A DNA stretch of 64,000 bases, taken from the NCBI RefSeq assembly GCF_025370935.1, contig NC_133492.1, positions 13,194,510 through 13,258,509 on the forward strand, given 5' to 3'. The position numbers and the translations under genes are program-made. Shown here one piece after another: positions 33,486 through 43,659 of this stretch; position 1 is the first letter of the stretch, and each line of letters begins with the position of its first letter. This stretch comes from Choristoneura fumiferana (lineage: Eukaryota > Arthropoda > Insecta > Lepidoptera > Tortricidae). The notes below the pieces were generated by a model. The model searched no databases. It was not told the DNA's origin and worked only from the letters and a program-made list of their open reading frames with translations.

Positions 33486-34245
33486 ATTGACAGATTTTCA
33501 TAGCAACAACAGGTGTATGATTGATTTGTGTAACTTGCATACACAGACTACTCAGAGAACTAATGTTTTGCATAGGTAGGATAGATTCCCAATAATTTCC
33601 ATGCAGTTATAACCTAACAAATCATCTGTCACATCTCTTATAGTCTGTGATCTGTCATAACAAAAGAACGAACGAGCGAGTCGAGACTAGTAAATTGACA
33701 TCTCCAAATTAATGGTAAGAACGTGGTAAGAACCGCTTATTGATGGCAATGAACGTCGTTGTTAGTTTGGCCAATACGCACTTCGTTACACAGCAGGGCT
33801 ACTACGAAACTCGAAACTCGAAGTTCGTGTCGTGCGGTCCCTCTAACACTTATACTATTTAATACGAGAGCGAAAGTGACGGTGCGATACGAACTTCGAG
33901 TTTTGAGTTTCGTAGTAGCCCTGCAGCTTCGTTATAGTTTGGACCGGAAATAAATAGGGACTGGATTCTAGGATTTTGGCCTCAAAGCCATCTAAGCTAT
34001 TTGAGCTACTCTCTAAAACTGCTACTTAGAAACCGTTAGCAGCTACCGTCACTGTCAAGTCAAGATTAGTGTCATTTCATTTTATACATCTGTGTGACCC
34101 GATATTGGGTTAAGATTTTAATTTAGAAAAAAATCACTCATGAATAGTGAATAATATTGTGTAATCGATAATATGATTAGTATCATAGCTGTATTTTAAA
34201 CACACCATTTCTTATAAGTGACATTGTGGCATTTAGTTAGTGAAA
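33486..34245. promoter_or_regulatory. divergent upstream region of UTP15 and OXA1L
   Basis: 760 bases separate the two start codons, which point away from each other, so both promoters must lie here. No clear TATA box at either end. A hairpin MITE (33793-33924) sits in the middle and probably postdates the arrangement. Confidence 0.6.
33793..33924. mobile_element. hairpin MITE (GGGCTACTACGAA family) in divergent promoter
   Basis: GCAGGGCTACTACGAAACTC at the left and TTTCGTAGTAGCCCTGC at the right, with the usual GTGTCGTGCGGTCCCTCT inner arm. CAG is present on both sides (CAGCAGGG / CCCTGCAG), a possible target or part of the TIR. Confidence 0.85.
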
Positions 34246-35427
34246 ATGTTCAAGTTGTTAAGTCGCCACGGGCGCCGTAGCGCTACTTTGAATTTGTTTT
34301 GCGATAAATTTGAGGTTAAAAAAGCGAAGGTTTACTATGTGTACGCATCAGCTGGATCTGTGCGGTTTTCCTCTTCGGGCAGCGATACAATTAAGCCAAT
34401 TTCTGTCGTTGACGCGATACCAGAGCCTCCTCCGGTACCTGAATTGTCGGGCGGATTAGCCGATGCTGTTCAATCTCTATCGGCTAATGGAGAACCTACA
34501 TTTGCCAGTTTGGGACTTGGTGGTTGGAGCCCTGTTGGCATGGTGCAGCAATGCTTAGAATTCCTCCATGTCTCACTTGACATACCATGGTGGGGTGCTA
34601 TTTTAATAGGCACTGTCGTCGTCAGAGTCACCATGTTCCCATTAGTTATCATGTCACAACGGAACACAGCAGTCATGAACAACAATCTGCCAGAAATACA
34701 AACTTTGCAACTTAAGATGACCCAAGCGCGCCAGTCTGGCAATCAACTAGAGGCAGCTCGGTATGCTCAAGAAATGATGATGTTTATGAAGGAGAAAGGT
34801 TTGAACCCTCTGAAAAATATGTTGGTGCCGCTGGCACAGGCACCCTTCTTCATTTCTTTCTTCATGGGGCTGAGAGGGATGGCCAACTGTCCTGTTGAGA
34901 GCATGACATATGGCGGTTTAGGCTGGTTCATGGATTTGACAGTCCCAGATCAGTTCTTTCTGCTTCCCTTAATAACTAGTGCCACATTGTGGGCGACTAT
35001 CGAATTGGGAGTAGATGGGGGTCGCCTAGAAGCATCAAACATGGTTATGATGAGATATTTCTTACGAGCCATACCACTTGTCATGATCCCGTTCACCATC
35101 AACTTCCCAGGGGCTATTCTCTGTTACTGGTGTTCCAGTAATTTCATCTCACTCATCCAAGTTGGTGTTCTCAAAATACCAGCAGTTAGAGACTACCTCA
35201 AGATTCCTAAACTGATTAAGCATACACCTGATAACTTGCCAATTAAGAAAAAAGGTTTTGTTGAGGGTGCCAAGGATTCTTGGACAAATATGAAAATCTC
35301 GAAGGAACTGGCAGATAGACAGAGGATAGATGAACTGATCTTCACAAAGGCTGGGAAAGGACCCCTGCAGAAAACATACAAATTTGATCCCACAAAGTTG
35401 TCAAATGTTCAAGCGAAACCAAAATGA
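34246..35427 (+). CDS. OXA1L: OXA1L homologue, mitochondrial inner-membrane insertase, single exon
   Basis: One uninterrupted frame from ATG 34246 to TGA 35425-35427, 393 residues (human OXA1L about 435). GTG at 34240 is not needed. Residues 1-60 are Arg/Lys/Ser rich without acids at the start (MFKLLSRHGRRSATL), a mitochondrial presequence. The YidC/Oxa1 core follows: residues 112-135 first membrane span (WWGAILIGTVVVRVTMFPLV, with the conserved Arg), 191-213 (LVPLAQAPFFISFFMGL), 235-254 (LLPLITSATLWATIEL), and 271-308 as a pair of spans (IPLVMIPFTINFPGAILCYW then CSSNFISL). The C-terminal 85 residues are basic and soluble, as expected for the ribosome-binding tail. Family role: co-translational insertion of mitochondrially encoded proteins. 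Lack of introns is notable, but there is no poly-A tract or flanking duplication to show retroposition, and the position next to UTP15 with its own upstream region and AATAAA suggests the working gene. Confidence 0.95.
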   Translation: MFKLLSRHGRRSATLNLFCDKFEVKKAKVYYVYASAGSVRFSSSGSDTIKPISVVDAIPEPPPVPELSGGLADAVQSLSANGEPTFASLGLGGWSPVGMVQQCLEFLHVSLDIPWWGAILIGTVVVRVTMFPLVIMSQRNTAVMNNNLPEIQTLQLKMTQARQSGNQLEAARYAQEMMMFMKEKGLNPLKNMLVPLAQAPFFISFFMGLRGMANCPVESMTYGGLGWFMDLTVPDQFFLLPLITSATLWATIELGVDGGRLEASNMVMMRYFLRAIPLVMIPFTINFPGAILCYWCSSNFISLIQVGVLKIPAVRDYLKIPKLIKHTPDNLPIKKKGFVEGAKDSWTNMKISKELADRQRIDELIFTKAGKGPLQKTYKFDPTKLSNVQAKPK

Positions 35428-35459
35428 TTTTTGTCGTTTAGTTTGTAGATTATCTTAGT

Positions 35460-35465
35460 AATAAA
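35460..35465 (+). terminator. OXA1L polyadenylation signal
   Basis: AATAAA 33 bases after the stop codon, followed by T-rich sequence. Confidence 0.6.
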
Positions 35466-35938
35466 TGTTGACTTATAATTATAAATTAATTGTTTTTGTT
35501 CACCTATTAAAAGAGGAAATATAATGCTATAACAGTTAACCTGTCCTCTCCCAGAGGCACAAATTTGTGCCCAAATTCCTTTGATCCTGTTATCCTGGGA
35601 GATGACAGATTAATAAATGTTTTTGGACACAAAGCAACAAATTGTACTGTTCATAAATTACTTATCTTGGGTAAAGTCTCCCTATTGAGCTATTAATTAT
35701 AAATGGATCTGTATTTACAAATGGATCACTGATATTCCCTTAGTTGACTAATTGTAATTTAATTATCTTTACGAAGTCATATCTAATGCTTATCTCCCTT
35801 TTAAATGGTAGTTGATTAGTAACGACATCTATATAATAGAGTTGACTTTATAAATTGTCAACTACTTTGAACATATACGGACAGATGGCGTTAGTAGTCT
35901 AAACTTACTTGCTGTTCCCCTTCTTATACACGTCGCTT

Positions 35939-36188
35939 TTTAACCCCCGACGCTTTTTACACCCCCAAGGGGTGTTAGAAGTTTGACCGCTATGGTGTCG
36001 GTCTGTCTGTGGCACCGTAGCTTTTAAACGGGTGGACCGATTTGAATACAGTTTTTTTTTAATTGAAAGCAGGTTTTCTAGCGATGGTTCTTAAACATGT
36101 TTTATCAAAATCGGTTCAGCCGTTTTTGAGGTATTGAACTTTGAAGTGACAAAGTCGGGGTTTTCCAACTTTTTGTTGGTTAGGTTAT
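35939..36188 (+). repeat. dispersed repeat (CCCCGACGCAAAAAGAGGGG family)
   Basis: TTAACCCCCGACGCTTTTTA to TTTTTGTTGGTTAGGTTAT, the same modules as 16968-17194. Confidence 0.8.
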
Positions 36189-36224
36189 TGCTTAGGTAGA
36201 CTAAAACCGTAAGCCCAATATAAT

Positions 36225-36450
36225 TGCGAATTGCCAAGCTTGAGGTTCCGGGTTCGATTCTCAGCCGGGGCAGATATTTGTATGAATAATATGAATGCTT
36301 GTTCTCGGGTCTTGGATGTTCAGTATGTATTTAAGTATGCATTTATCTATATAAGTATGTTTATCCGTTTCCTAGTATCCATAGTACAAGCTTTGCTTAG
36401 TTTGGGACTAGGTCAATTGGTGTGAAGTGTCCCATGATATTTATTTATTT
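36225..36450 (+). mobile_element. tRNA-derived SINE, nearly complete
   Basis: B-box GGTTCGATTCT at 36249, central part with TGTTCTCGGGTCTTGGATG, and 3' end AGTACAAGCTTTGCTTAGTT ... CCCATGATATTTATTTATT. The 5' A-box region (AATTGCCAAGCTTGAGG) is partial. Another 3' fragment is at 15722. Confidence 0.8.
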
Positions 36451-36740
36451 ATTATAATATTTCTGAATGTTACGGTGTCTTCTTGTTATCTGTTAATTTT
36501 ATTCTTGTAGGGTGCTTTTCATTGACATAAAGTTATGAAATTTGGCCGAACTGCACAAACAAGAGCGCAATCAGCGGTATCGGCAATTTTGGAAAGAAAA
36601 TAGTTTATACAATTTTACTCGCAAATGTGATGAAAAGCATTGTATGTCGCACGGGCGGTACTAGAATTACGAACATCGACTCATTAAAGCCCTCGTCTTC
36701 GACTTCGGTCTTCTAATAGACCCTCTGTACTGGTCCTTAA

Positions 36741-36885
36741 GGTGGTTTTCCACCGGCGAAGCGAGCCGAGCATTGAAATTTGTATGGCAGCGCCCGCGAC
36801 GGGGCGCGCGAGAATGCATAGATACCTACAAATTTCAATTCTCGTCTCGCCTCGTCTCGTCTCGCCTCGCCGGTGGGAAATCACC
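36741..36885. mobile_element. palindromic MITE with CTCGTCTCG-rich arm
   Basis: GGTGGTTTTCCACCGGCGA and CGCCGGTGGGAAATCACC bound a 145-base hairpin (inner stem GAAATTTGTATGG / CTACAAATTTC). The right arm has a short (TCTCGCCTCG) expansion. 36640-36735 resembles the left half of the element at 50952. Confidence 0.7.
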
Positions 36886-37226
36886 ATTATGGTTACGTGA
36901 CGACGAAACGACATAAAAATATTCTAATTTATAGTAACTTGTCAGACCTTAGTAAAGGTTTTAAAGACATTTTCAATGGAACTTTTATGTTGACATCCAG
37001 ACTGTCGCAAAGGTATTTTTGTATTGGAAAAGTTTGTTAATAATGTCATATTTTCAGTTACATTTTCTTTGTAAACGCTAAGCCATTTCTATCGAATAAA
37101 TTACGATCAAAGAGTTTGTGTGAAGATCAAAGAGCGACTAAAAGTTAAGAAATATTCTACCTACTTGGGCCCTTCTTTTGAACTTCATCTCCGCCCGTGT
37201 ACCAATTTATCAAACGAAAGTAATAG

Positions 37227-37434
37227 TTACCTATTAATTTTATGATTTAAATCCGAGTTTTGTTCCGCGTACCTTGATACTTCGGTAGATACTTGATGAA
37301 GCTCGATATTTCGGCACAGTTGCATGCGCCATGATCACGAGACGACCATGACACATGATCATGTTCGAGCTTCTCTAAAATCAAGGTACCTACGCGGAAA
37401 AAAACCCGAATTTAAATCATAAAATTACCTAGTA
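37227..37434. mobile_element. TIR element
   Basis: TTTTATGATTTAAATCCGAG ... CCGCGTACCTTGAT pairs with ATCAAGGTACCTACGCGG ... GAATTTAAATCATAAAA. The interior has AAGCTCGATATTTCG and repeated CATGATCATG, a fold-back structure. Confidence 0.7.
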
Positions 37435-37473
37435 ATGACCGCGATAGTCTAAAACATTGTGTAATAGGAGGTA

Positions 37474-37689
37474 CCGTAAACTGCTTCAACTTTGCCCTCT
37501 GGCCCCAACATTGCCTGATTCGATTTAGAGTCGATAACTTAGCACTGTTATAGGTTTTAAATTTTTATCTACACGGGAATTATTATTACGGGGGGTCAAA
37601 GTTTAAAAATCTAGAAGGGTGCTAGTCATCGACTCTAAATCGAATCAGGCAATGTTGGGGCCAGAGGGCAAAGTTGAAGCAGTTTACGG
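37474..37689. mobile_element. 216-base MITE with 65-base inverted arms, TA flanked
   Basis: CCGTAAACTGCTTCAACTTT begins an arm that matches its reverse complement on the right nearly perfectly over about 65 bases (to TTTAGAGTCGA). TA on both sides. The outermost bases agree with the element at 8145. Confidence 0.85.
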
Positions 37690-37749
37690 TATTAGTTAAA
37701 GTCACATTAAAAATGATTATAATAATTAACACGGTTAATAACTATCTTT

Positions 37750-37875
37750 TCGAAAAATAAAGCGTTTCTTAAAAGGCCGACAACGGACCACTGAGTCCCC
37801 TTGAGTAGTTGATACCCATGGCCGGTGGTGATCATTACCCATCAGACGACCCGCTTCCTCGTTTGCCTCCCTCTC
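37750..37875 (+). mobile_element. LINE 3' end
   Basis: GGCCGGTGGTGATCATTACC, ATCAGACGACCCGCTTCCTC and an A-rich end; same family as 22815 and 63945. Confidence 0.6.
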
Positions 37876-38647
37876 ATAATAAAGAAGTAAAAAAGATGTT
37901 TAAGGTAAGGTAAGGTAGGTAGGAGGCGTTTACTCGTACGACGTGGGGCGCCACGCACTTAAAAAGTTTCTGAAAAATCGCGCAAATATTTGTATTGTGT
38001 TATAATAAAACTATTTTTCAGACAAGGAATGTTACTGCATGTATTTATATTTATTTTCGTTTTAACACCGAAACTAACCATGAACCCTATTTTCTTTTGA
38101 AGATAGGTACGTGTAGCATAAGTAGTAGGTATATACTTAATAGTTAGCCTTAAATAAGGCCGCTCTAGACAACAAGCTGAAATATTGCAATATATACTAT
38201 TAACTTTAAACAAATAGTTCTGAATCGCTAAAGCACGAACCGCGCCCCTTATTTTCAGCAGATTAACGTCCCAGTAAATCTAAATGTTTGATAGTTAGCA
38301 TTTAAATTTTATGCATGTAGGTTACATGGCTTAATAAAGTAGGTTATCTTGACGTTGTTAATCTGGGGGGCTCAGCTGGTTATAAATGCGGTGAACTTTA
38401 CTTTAAAATGTGGAGGGTCGTTTGCACTATTTTGTGGAAGGGCGGGATAGGGTCATCGGTGATGTAATTATGATTACTTCCGGTGCGCATCTACTCTCAT
38501 AATTTTCGGAAATCATAAAGTAATGTTTGTCATAATTTTTTTATTCATAATTTTTTCCCTTCGAGCCATATTTTTTAGGAATTGTGCCTATGGGTGGTTA
38601 TCTTGTAAGTAGAGGTTAGGTTAGGTTTGTTTTATAACAATTCTGAA
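37876..38647. other. no gene seen
   Basis: AT-rich, no recognisable repeat except an AGGTTAGGTTAGG run near 38612-38626. Confidence 0.45.
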
Positions 38648-39076
38648 CAATGAGGGCTATTGTTTTGTGTCTCACTAGATGGCGTACTGTTGCGTGAGGT
38701 TTTTAAGTATGGATTTTAAAGTCTGTTATTACGGGCGTGAAAACAAAGTTTAGATTAAAATCATATTTAATACACCTTAAAACCGTACCATAAAAATATC
38801 GAGCATGCCACAGTGTTGCATAGTCCCCGTTTTGTTCGGAAAAAAGGGAGGAAAAAGGTTTCCAAAAGACAAAACTGTCTCAAAACACAGACATTCATTG
38901 CCCCGGAACGCATATTTGCCATAATTAATTTCAGATATTGCAAAATATTCACAAAATTATTCTAATTATAAATAAACCCGCGTAGCTCACCCAAAAACTA
39001 TGAGATTCGACATTTCGGAGACCTCACGCTACACTAGCGCCTCTAGCGGCGAATTCATACGCGATAGCCCTCATTG
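38648..39076. mobile_element. TIR element with THAP-like frame inside
   Basis: Ends CAATGAGGGCTAT (38648) and ATAGCCCTCATTG (39076) are inverted. The match is patchy further in (GCGTGAGGTTTTTAAGTATG against GCGTGAGGTCTCCGAAATGT reversed). No convincing target duplication. About 429 bases. The THAP-like frame 38805-38924 lies near its centre. Confidence 0.6.
38805..38924 (+). pseudogene. THAP-like N-terminal frame inside a TIR element
   Basis: 39 codons: MPQCCIVPVLFGKKGGKRFP then KDKTVSKHRHS and a stop at 38922. MPQCC..., KKGG.RFPKDKT is the opening of many insect THAP domains. The second zinc cysteine appears lost (VLFGKK where C.KK is usual) and the C-x2-H half is absent. A dead fragment, probably from the source transposon or a captured THAP gene. 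Confidence 0.55.
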
Positions 39077-39253
39077 ATGGATTCAGCAAAAAAGAGTTAT
39101 GAAAAACAATTCCTACATTATGACATTTATGACAAACACTATGAATTGCGACAGTTATGTATGAGAGTCGATATAACATGGACCCGATTACTTCACTACA
39201 CGGGTCTATAAACGAATCGTCGATTGTTTTTTATTCTATGTTTTATCGTCGAA

Positions 39254-39807
39254 TGGCTGTTTTTAACCCCCGACGCAAAAAGAGGGGTTGTGTGTTTTAC
39301 TTGAAAGCAAATTTTCTAGCGATGGTTCTTAGACATGTTTCATCAAAATCGGTTCAGCCATTTTTGAGATATTGAAGTTTAAAGTGACAAAGCCGGGTTT
39401 CCAACTTTTTGCTTGTTGGTTAGGTTATCTATAACCTCGTGATATTGCGAATGTAATTTCGCACGTGAATTTCAACGGCTCAACCGATTTTGATGAAACA
39501 ATAAAGTAAAAAGTCTTGCAACGTATTAATAACCAAAGAAAAAGGCCATTTCATTTTAACATTTTAGACAAGTGGAGACAATGTTAGGAACAAAGTTTAA
39601 TATCTCAAAAACGGCTAAATCGATTTTGATGAAACATGTCTAAGAACCATCGCTAGAAAACCTGATTACAAATAAAAAAAAACCGCATTCAAATCGGTCC
39701 ACCCGTTTAAGAGCTACGGTGCCACAGACAGACGGACAGACATACAGACACACAGACACACATAGCGGTCAAACTTATAACACCCCTCTTTTTGCGTCGG
39801 AGGTTAA
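39254..39807. repeat. inverted pair of CCCCGACGCAAAAAGAGGGG repeats
   Basis: 39254-39430 runs forward (CCCCCGACGCAAAAAGAGGG, TTAGACATGTTTCATCAAAA). 39583-39807 runs in reverse (TTTTGATGAAACATGTCTAA, CCCCTCTTTTTGCGTCGGAG). About 150 bases of unrelated sequence lie between. The forward copy lacks the CTGTGGCACCGTAG block. Confidence 0.8.
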
Positions 39808-39951
39808 TAGGCATAGGTTTGTGTAGATTTCCTTGCGATGTTTTCCTTCACCTTAAAGCTCGTGGTAAAATAGGCATATTTTCGGTTATTTATACATTTC
39901 CATTTTAATACTCAAAATTATTTACCTAACATTAAAAATAAGGCACATTTA

Positions 39952-40092
39952 GGGGCTGTTTCACCATCCATTGATTAGTGTTAACTGGCGGTTAAATGTG
40001 ATGCCGTCCCTATTTGTTTTGTTCGAATAGACGGAGACGGCATCACATTTAACCGTCAGTTAACACTAATCAATGGAAGGTGAAACAGCCCC
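39952..40092. mobile_element. Harbinger-like MITE, copy 3
   Basis: 141-base palindrome GGGGCTGTTTCACCATCCAT ... GGTGAAACAGCCCC, flanked by TTA (39949-39951 and 40093-40095). Confidence 0.88.
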
Positions 40093-40095
40093 TTA

Positions 40096-41520
40096 GCCTA
40101 CATAGGCCCTTTATTTTTAATATCACTGAAATTAACCTTTTTAGTTAAGCATTTTAACCATAGCCAAATATGCCTCTTTGCTTTAATACATTTGAATATC
40201 TCGGGCAGTTGTGCCCTGCCCTATAGGCTTACGGTGAAGTTATTTTCGAAGATGTCTAGAAAAAATCAGACAGATACGCCTTTTTTCATGATTCTGAATA
40301 TGTATTTAACTCAATTTCACAAAAAATGCTAGTTGTGTCCCTTTTCGTTATGACGACAGAGTTGTTCAGCTCTCTATAAATTGATTGTCATACAACAATA
40401 ACTAAATATCGTTGTATTAGTCGCCTGGCAACGTAGAAATTAAATTACAAAAAGCAATATCGCCGCTCACTTCGCTGAGTACCTAATTAGTCTGAATAAT
40501 AAGAAAATTTAAGGCATCAATATTCCTTTTTAGTATTAGACAACCCCTAAAGCTTGGAGACGGGCTGCTAATAATTAAATTGGCGAGATATTCGTAGTTG
40601 TGAAGGTTAAAACTAAATTAAATACCGGGTGTGGCCTGTAATATGAGCAATATTTTTATTACACTTTAAAGTTTATTCGAAGGAGCAATGTAAAGCAAAA
40701 TGGTTGATTTTTGTAGCGTGACAGTGACAGGCCATGTCGGTTGTGTTCAGTGGGGGCACACTTAAAACATCACCTTTTCACGTACACGCCAGCGCCTCTG
40801 GCGACAAAATGATAGCACTTAATAGACAAATGTGTCAAACGTGGACTTGAAAAATTCAGTCTGCTGTATGTTGGCTGTCTGGCTTTCGCGGATGATTTAT
40901 AAGTTTATCTGATTTTTTGCTGTTTTCTTCAAGTTGTATTACATTGCTCCGCTTGGGTGACCAAGTGAAGTGACCACCATAAACTCGTTTGCTTTCCGGC
41001 CTCGCGATGTAATGCAACTTGCGCAATTTTCTTACAGGTCTAAACTGGGCTTTATAGACGTTAAGCTTGTTGTGTGCGTGCATGTACATGTGTGTGTTAT
41101 GTCAGATTTAGTTCTTCAGCTAGCTACCAGATAGCGCTTGTTACCATACATGCAAATTTGACCATAGAGTTGCCACTCTTTTTCTATATTGGTACTAATA
41201 CTCTTTGGTTGTGTTCTAGGATGGCGTTCATTGATTGCAGTATTTAATTTGTATTAAAAAAGGAAAATCGAAAGAATCCATTATTTTTAAAAGTCGCTGA
41301 ACTAATGTTGCTTAGTTTGACGAGTACGATCTATGTTTTAATTATTTGCTCGTATTACAGGTCACACCCGGTATAAATAGGTGATTATTGATATCATTCG
41401 AATACCTAACGGAAATTAATAAAGTTTGCGTATGTTAATAAGCGTACGCGTGTGCGTGTGTTAGTTAAGTACTCGTAGGTACTCGTTTACACCAAAATGT
41501 CTCGGATTTGGATTAAAAAT
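40096..41520. other. no gene seen
   Basis: AT-rich. A minus-strand frame at 40856-41089 shows no family signature. GTCGCCTGGCAACG at 40429 resembles an X-box. (GTGT)n-rich tract at 41450. Confidence 0.45.
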
Positions 41521-41528
41521 GGTATGTA

Positions 41529-41664
41529 CAGTCAACGTCATAAGTAAGTGATCATTTCTGTACCTTGTCGCTTTCAGTCGTTACACAATCTCGTATAGCT
41601 TTTCAAACATGCCGTTAAAGTGACAAGGTACAAAAGTGATCCCTTATTTATGACTTATTGACTA
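41529..41664. mobile_element. mariner-like MITE, TA flanked, CAGT end
   Basis: CAGTCAACGTCATAAGTAAG at the left; right end reverse complement TAGTCAATAAGTCATAAATA. Inner stem TGTACCTTGTC / GACAAGGTACA. TA borders and the CAGT start fit Tc1/mariner MITEs. Confidence 0.65.
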
Positions 41665-41668
41665 TACT

Positions 41669-42958
41669 CGTTGATAGCTGGTCGTCTAAAATAACACATA
41701 GGCTTCTTTTATCCCGATAATCTTAATAACGAAGCATGAAAAATGTAAATTATATTTCAGTTTTCCATCATATTTTATTGGAAAAGTTCGTATTTATCAT
41801 GCTCTCAATAAGTTTCCATACTTATCATCAGGAGACCCACTTGCTCGTTTGCCATCCAGTTGAATAAAAAAAAAAAAACTTACCTATTGTACAGCCGTTT
41901 TGACATTCGACACTAAATAATAGTCTATATTAATGGATATGATACGGCTAATTTCCAAGTAATAATAGTATCGAAGCTACTTTAAGAATTGAATTGAATT
42001 GAATGGATATGATACTAATTTAAGTAATATTAATATTAAAAGTATTCTGATAGATAACCGACTTTTTTTCCAAATACATTATCACTACACATCTGTACAG
42101 TACGATTACTTGGAGTTAACACTTGACAGATGGGCGTGCCTTTAGTAAATTTTCAACTTTGAGGCCATACAAATAAAATAGTTTTTACCTAATCTGTAAA
42201 CGTGGGTAGCGGTATACTAAAAATGGCTTTATTTGTATGACGTCAAAGTTGATAATTGACTAAAGGCACGCCCATCTGTCAAGTGTTAACTCGAATTAAT
42301 CAAACTGTAACAACTTGTAGCGTAGCATTATGTAGCACACCTACTTTTTGTAAAACATTTTACTTTTTACCGCAGTTGTAGCACTAGCTACGCCGTAGCA
42401 TTCGTAGCAAAGTTACAAAACTGCTACGAGTATTCATAGCGTAGACCACAGCGATACCGTTCCATTCACGTTCCATTTGATTTAAACTTGAACAACTACA
42501 AACTTGCTTTGCGGCCGGCAAACTAAATAAACAATAGAATGTAAGCTCGGACCGACGGAAAAGTTAAATTAGTTACGCCTAGGTACTTGTTTTCTCGGAC
42601 ACCTTTGTCGCTTGATTAGCATGTTTGTAAAGAGAACCTGGACAGTACACAATGGCCAACCAACTGAGTTTTTTGGGCTTAGAAATCGATCTGGTAGGGA
42701 CTCACGTTAGAAAAAAAACTTTCAAGTTAGATATTAAGTTTCGAGTCGTTATCACCGTTTATACGAGATGGAAATACACTTCCAAAATGTAAAAAAAACA
42801 CTTTGTCTACTATTGTATAAACTTTTTATTCTATGTTTGTGTATTTGTAGTAGGATTCACAACAAAAGTAGACTAGTGACCACGGCCACTGCAATGTGGC
42901 TGAAACGTCGAGGTACTATTACTCGCTTTGTTAGCGTGATCATCATCATCATCAGCCG
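41669..42958. repeat. duplicated block, copy A (insertion-free)
   Basis: 41669-42068 matches 43059-43404 and 42069-42958 matches 45965-46850, both at high identity with mostly single-base indels. Copy A ends inside the (CATCAT) tail of a LINE at the assembly gap. It carries a 70-base local duplication around GAATTGAATTGAATGGATAT that copy B lacks. The open frame at 42768 (shared with 46663) is a repeat product. Confidence 0.9.
42113..42292. mobile_element. palindromic MITE, GAGTTAACACTTGACAG ends (in copy A)
   Basis: GAGTTAACACTTGACAGATG and CATCTGTCAAGTGTTAACTC bound 180 bases; arms of about 50. Duplicated in copy B at 46012-46190. Confidence 0.85.
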
Positions 42959-43058
42959 NNNNNNNNNNNNNNNNNNNNNNNNNNNNNNNNNNNNNNNNNN
43001 NNNNNNNNNNNNNNNNNNNNNNNNNNNNNNNNNNNNNNNNNNNNNNNNNNNNNNNNNN
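42959..43058. other. assembly gap, 100 N
   Basis: Exactly 100 undetermined bases between the two copies of the duplicated block. Confidence 0.99.
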
Positions 43059-43404
43059 TCGTGATGGCTGGTTGTCTAAAATAACACAATGGCTACTTTT
43101 ATCCGATAATCTTAATTACAAAGCATGAAAAATGAAAATTATATTTCAGTTTTCCATCATATTTTATTGGAAAAGTTCGTATTTATCATGCTCTCAAAAT
43201 AAGTTTCATACTTATCAATCAGGAGACCACTTGCTCGTTTGCCATCAGTTGATAAAAAAAAAAACTTACCTATTGTACAGCGTTTTGAATTCGACACTAA
43301 ATAATAGTCTATATTAATGGATATGATACTAATTTAAGTAATTTAATACAACAATTGACTGACACTGTCGTATTCTGATTGATATCCGACTTTTTTTTCC
43401 AATA
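43059..43404. repeat. duplicated block, copy B, left part
   Basis: Matches 41669-42068 (TAGCTGGTCGTCTAAAATAA against TGGCTGGTTGTCTAAAATAA, and so on). Includes a LINE tail (AGGAGACCACTTGCTCGTTT then A10). Ends in TCCAATA, the degraded left target duplication of the insert. Confidence 0.9.
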
Positions 43405-43525
43405 TACTGATGTATTAAACTGTAGATCCACAGTCGCGCGTCCGAATATGTCCGAGCCAAATGAGCGCCACTTTGGTAAATGTGGCCTTTTTTCTCAGTA
43501 CGTTGTTGTCAGTGCAAGCGTGACG

Positions 43526-43657
43526 ATGCCCACGTGCGTCTTTAAAAAGTGCAAAATCACTCGCAAAAACGGAACAAATCTGATGAATATCATCCTTCAG
43601 GAGTATTTGTTTTTTTTTTCTATTAAATTCAATAATCAGAGAGAAATATTGATTTAA
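43526..43657 (+). pseudogene. THAP-like N-terminal frame near the left TIR
   Basis: MPTCVFKKCKITRKNGTNLM followed by NIILQ, then a low-complexity run and stop at 43655. M-P-x-C-x4-C is the start of a THAP domain; the FHRFP and CxxH parts are missing. Position about 95 bases inside the TIR is where the transposase N-terminus starts in P elements. Fragment only. Confidence 0.45.
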
Positions 43658-43659
43658 AT

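Noticed and set aside
34470..34742. 90-codon minus-strand frame within OXA1L
   Set aside because: Antisense shadow of a conserved coding exon.
40856..41089. 77-codon basic minus-strand frame
   Set aside because: No family signature, no splice or initiation context; basic composition can arise by chance.
42768..43064. Coding frame repeated at 46663
   Set aside because: Both are the same duplicated repeat block ending in a (CAT)n tract, not a gene family.
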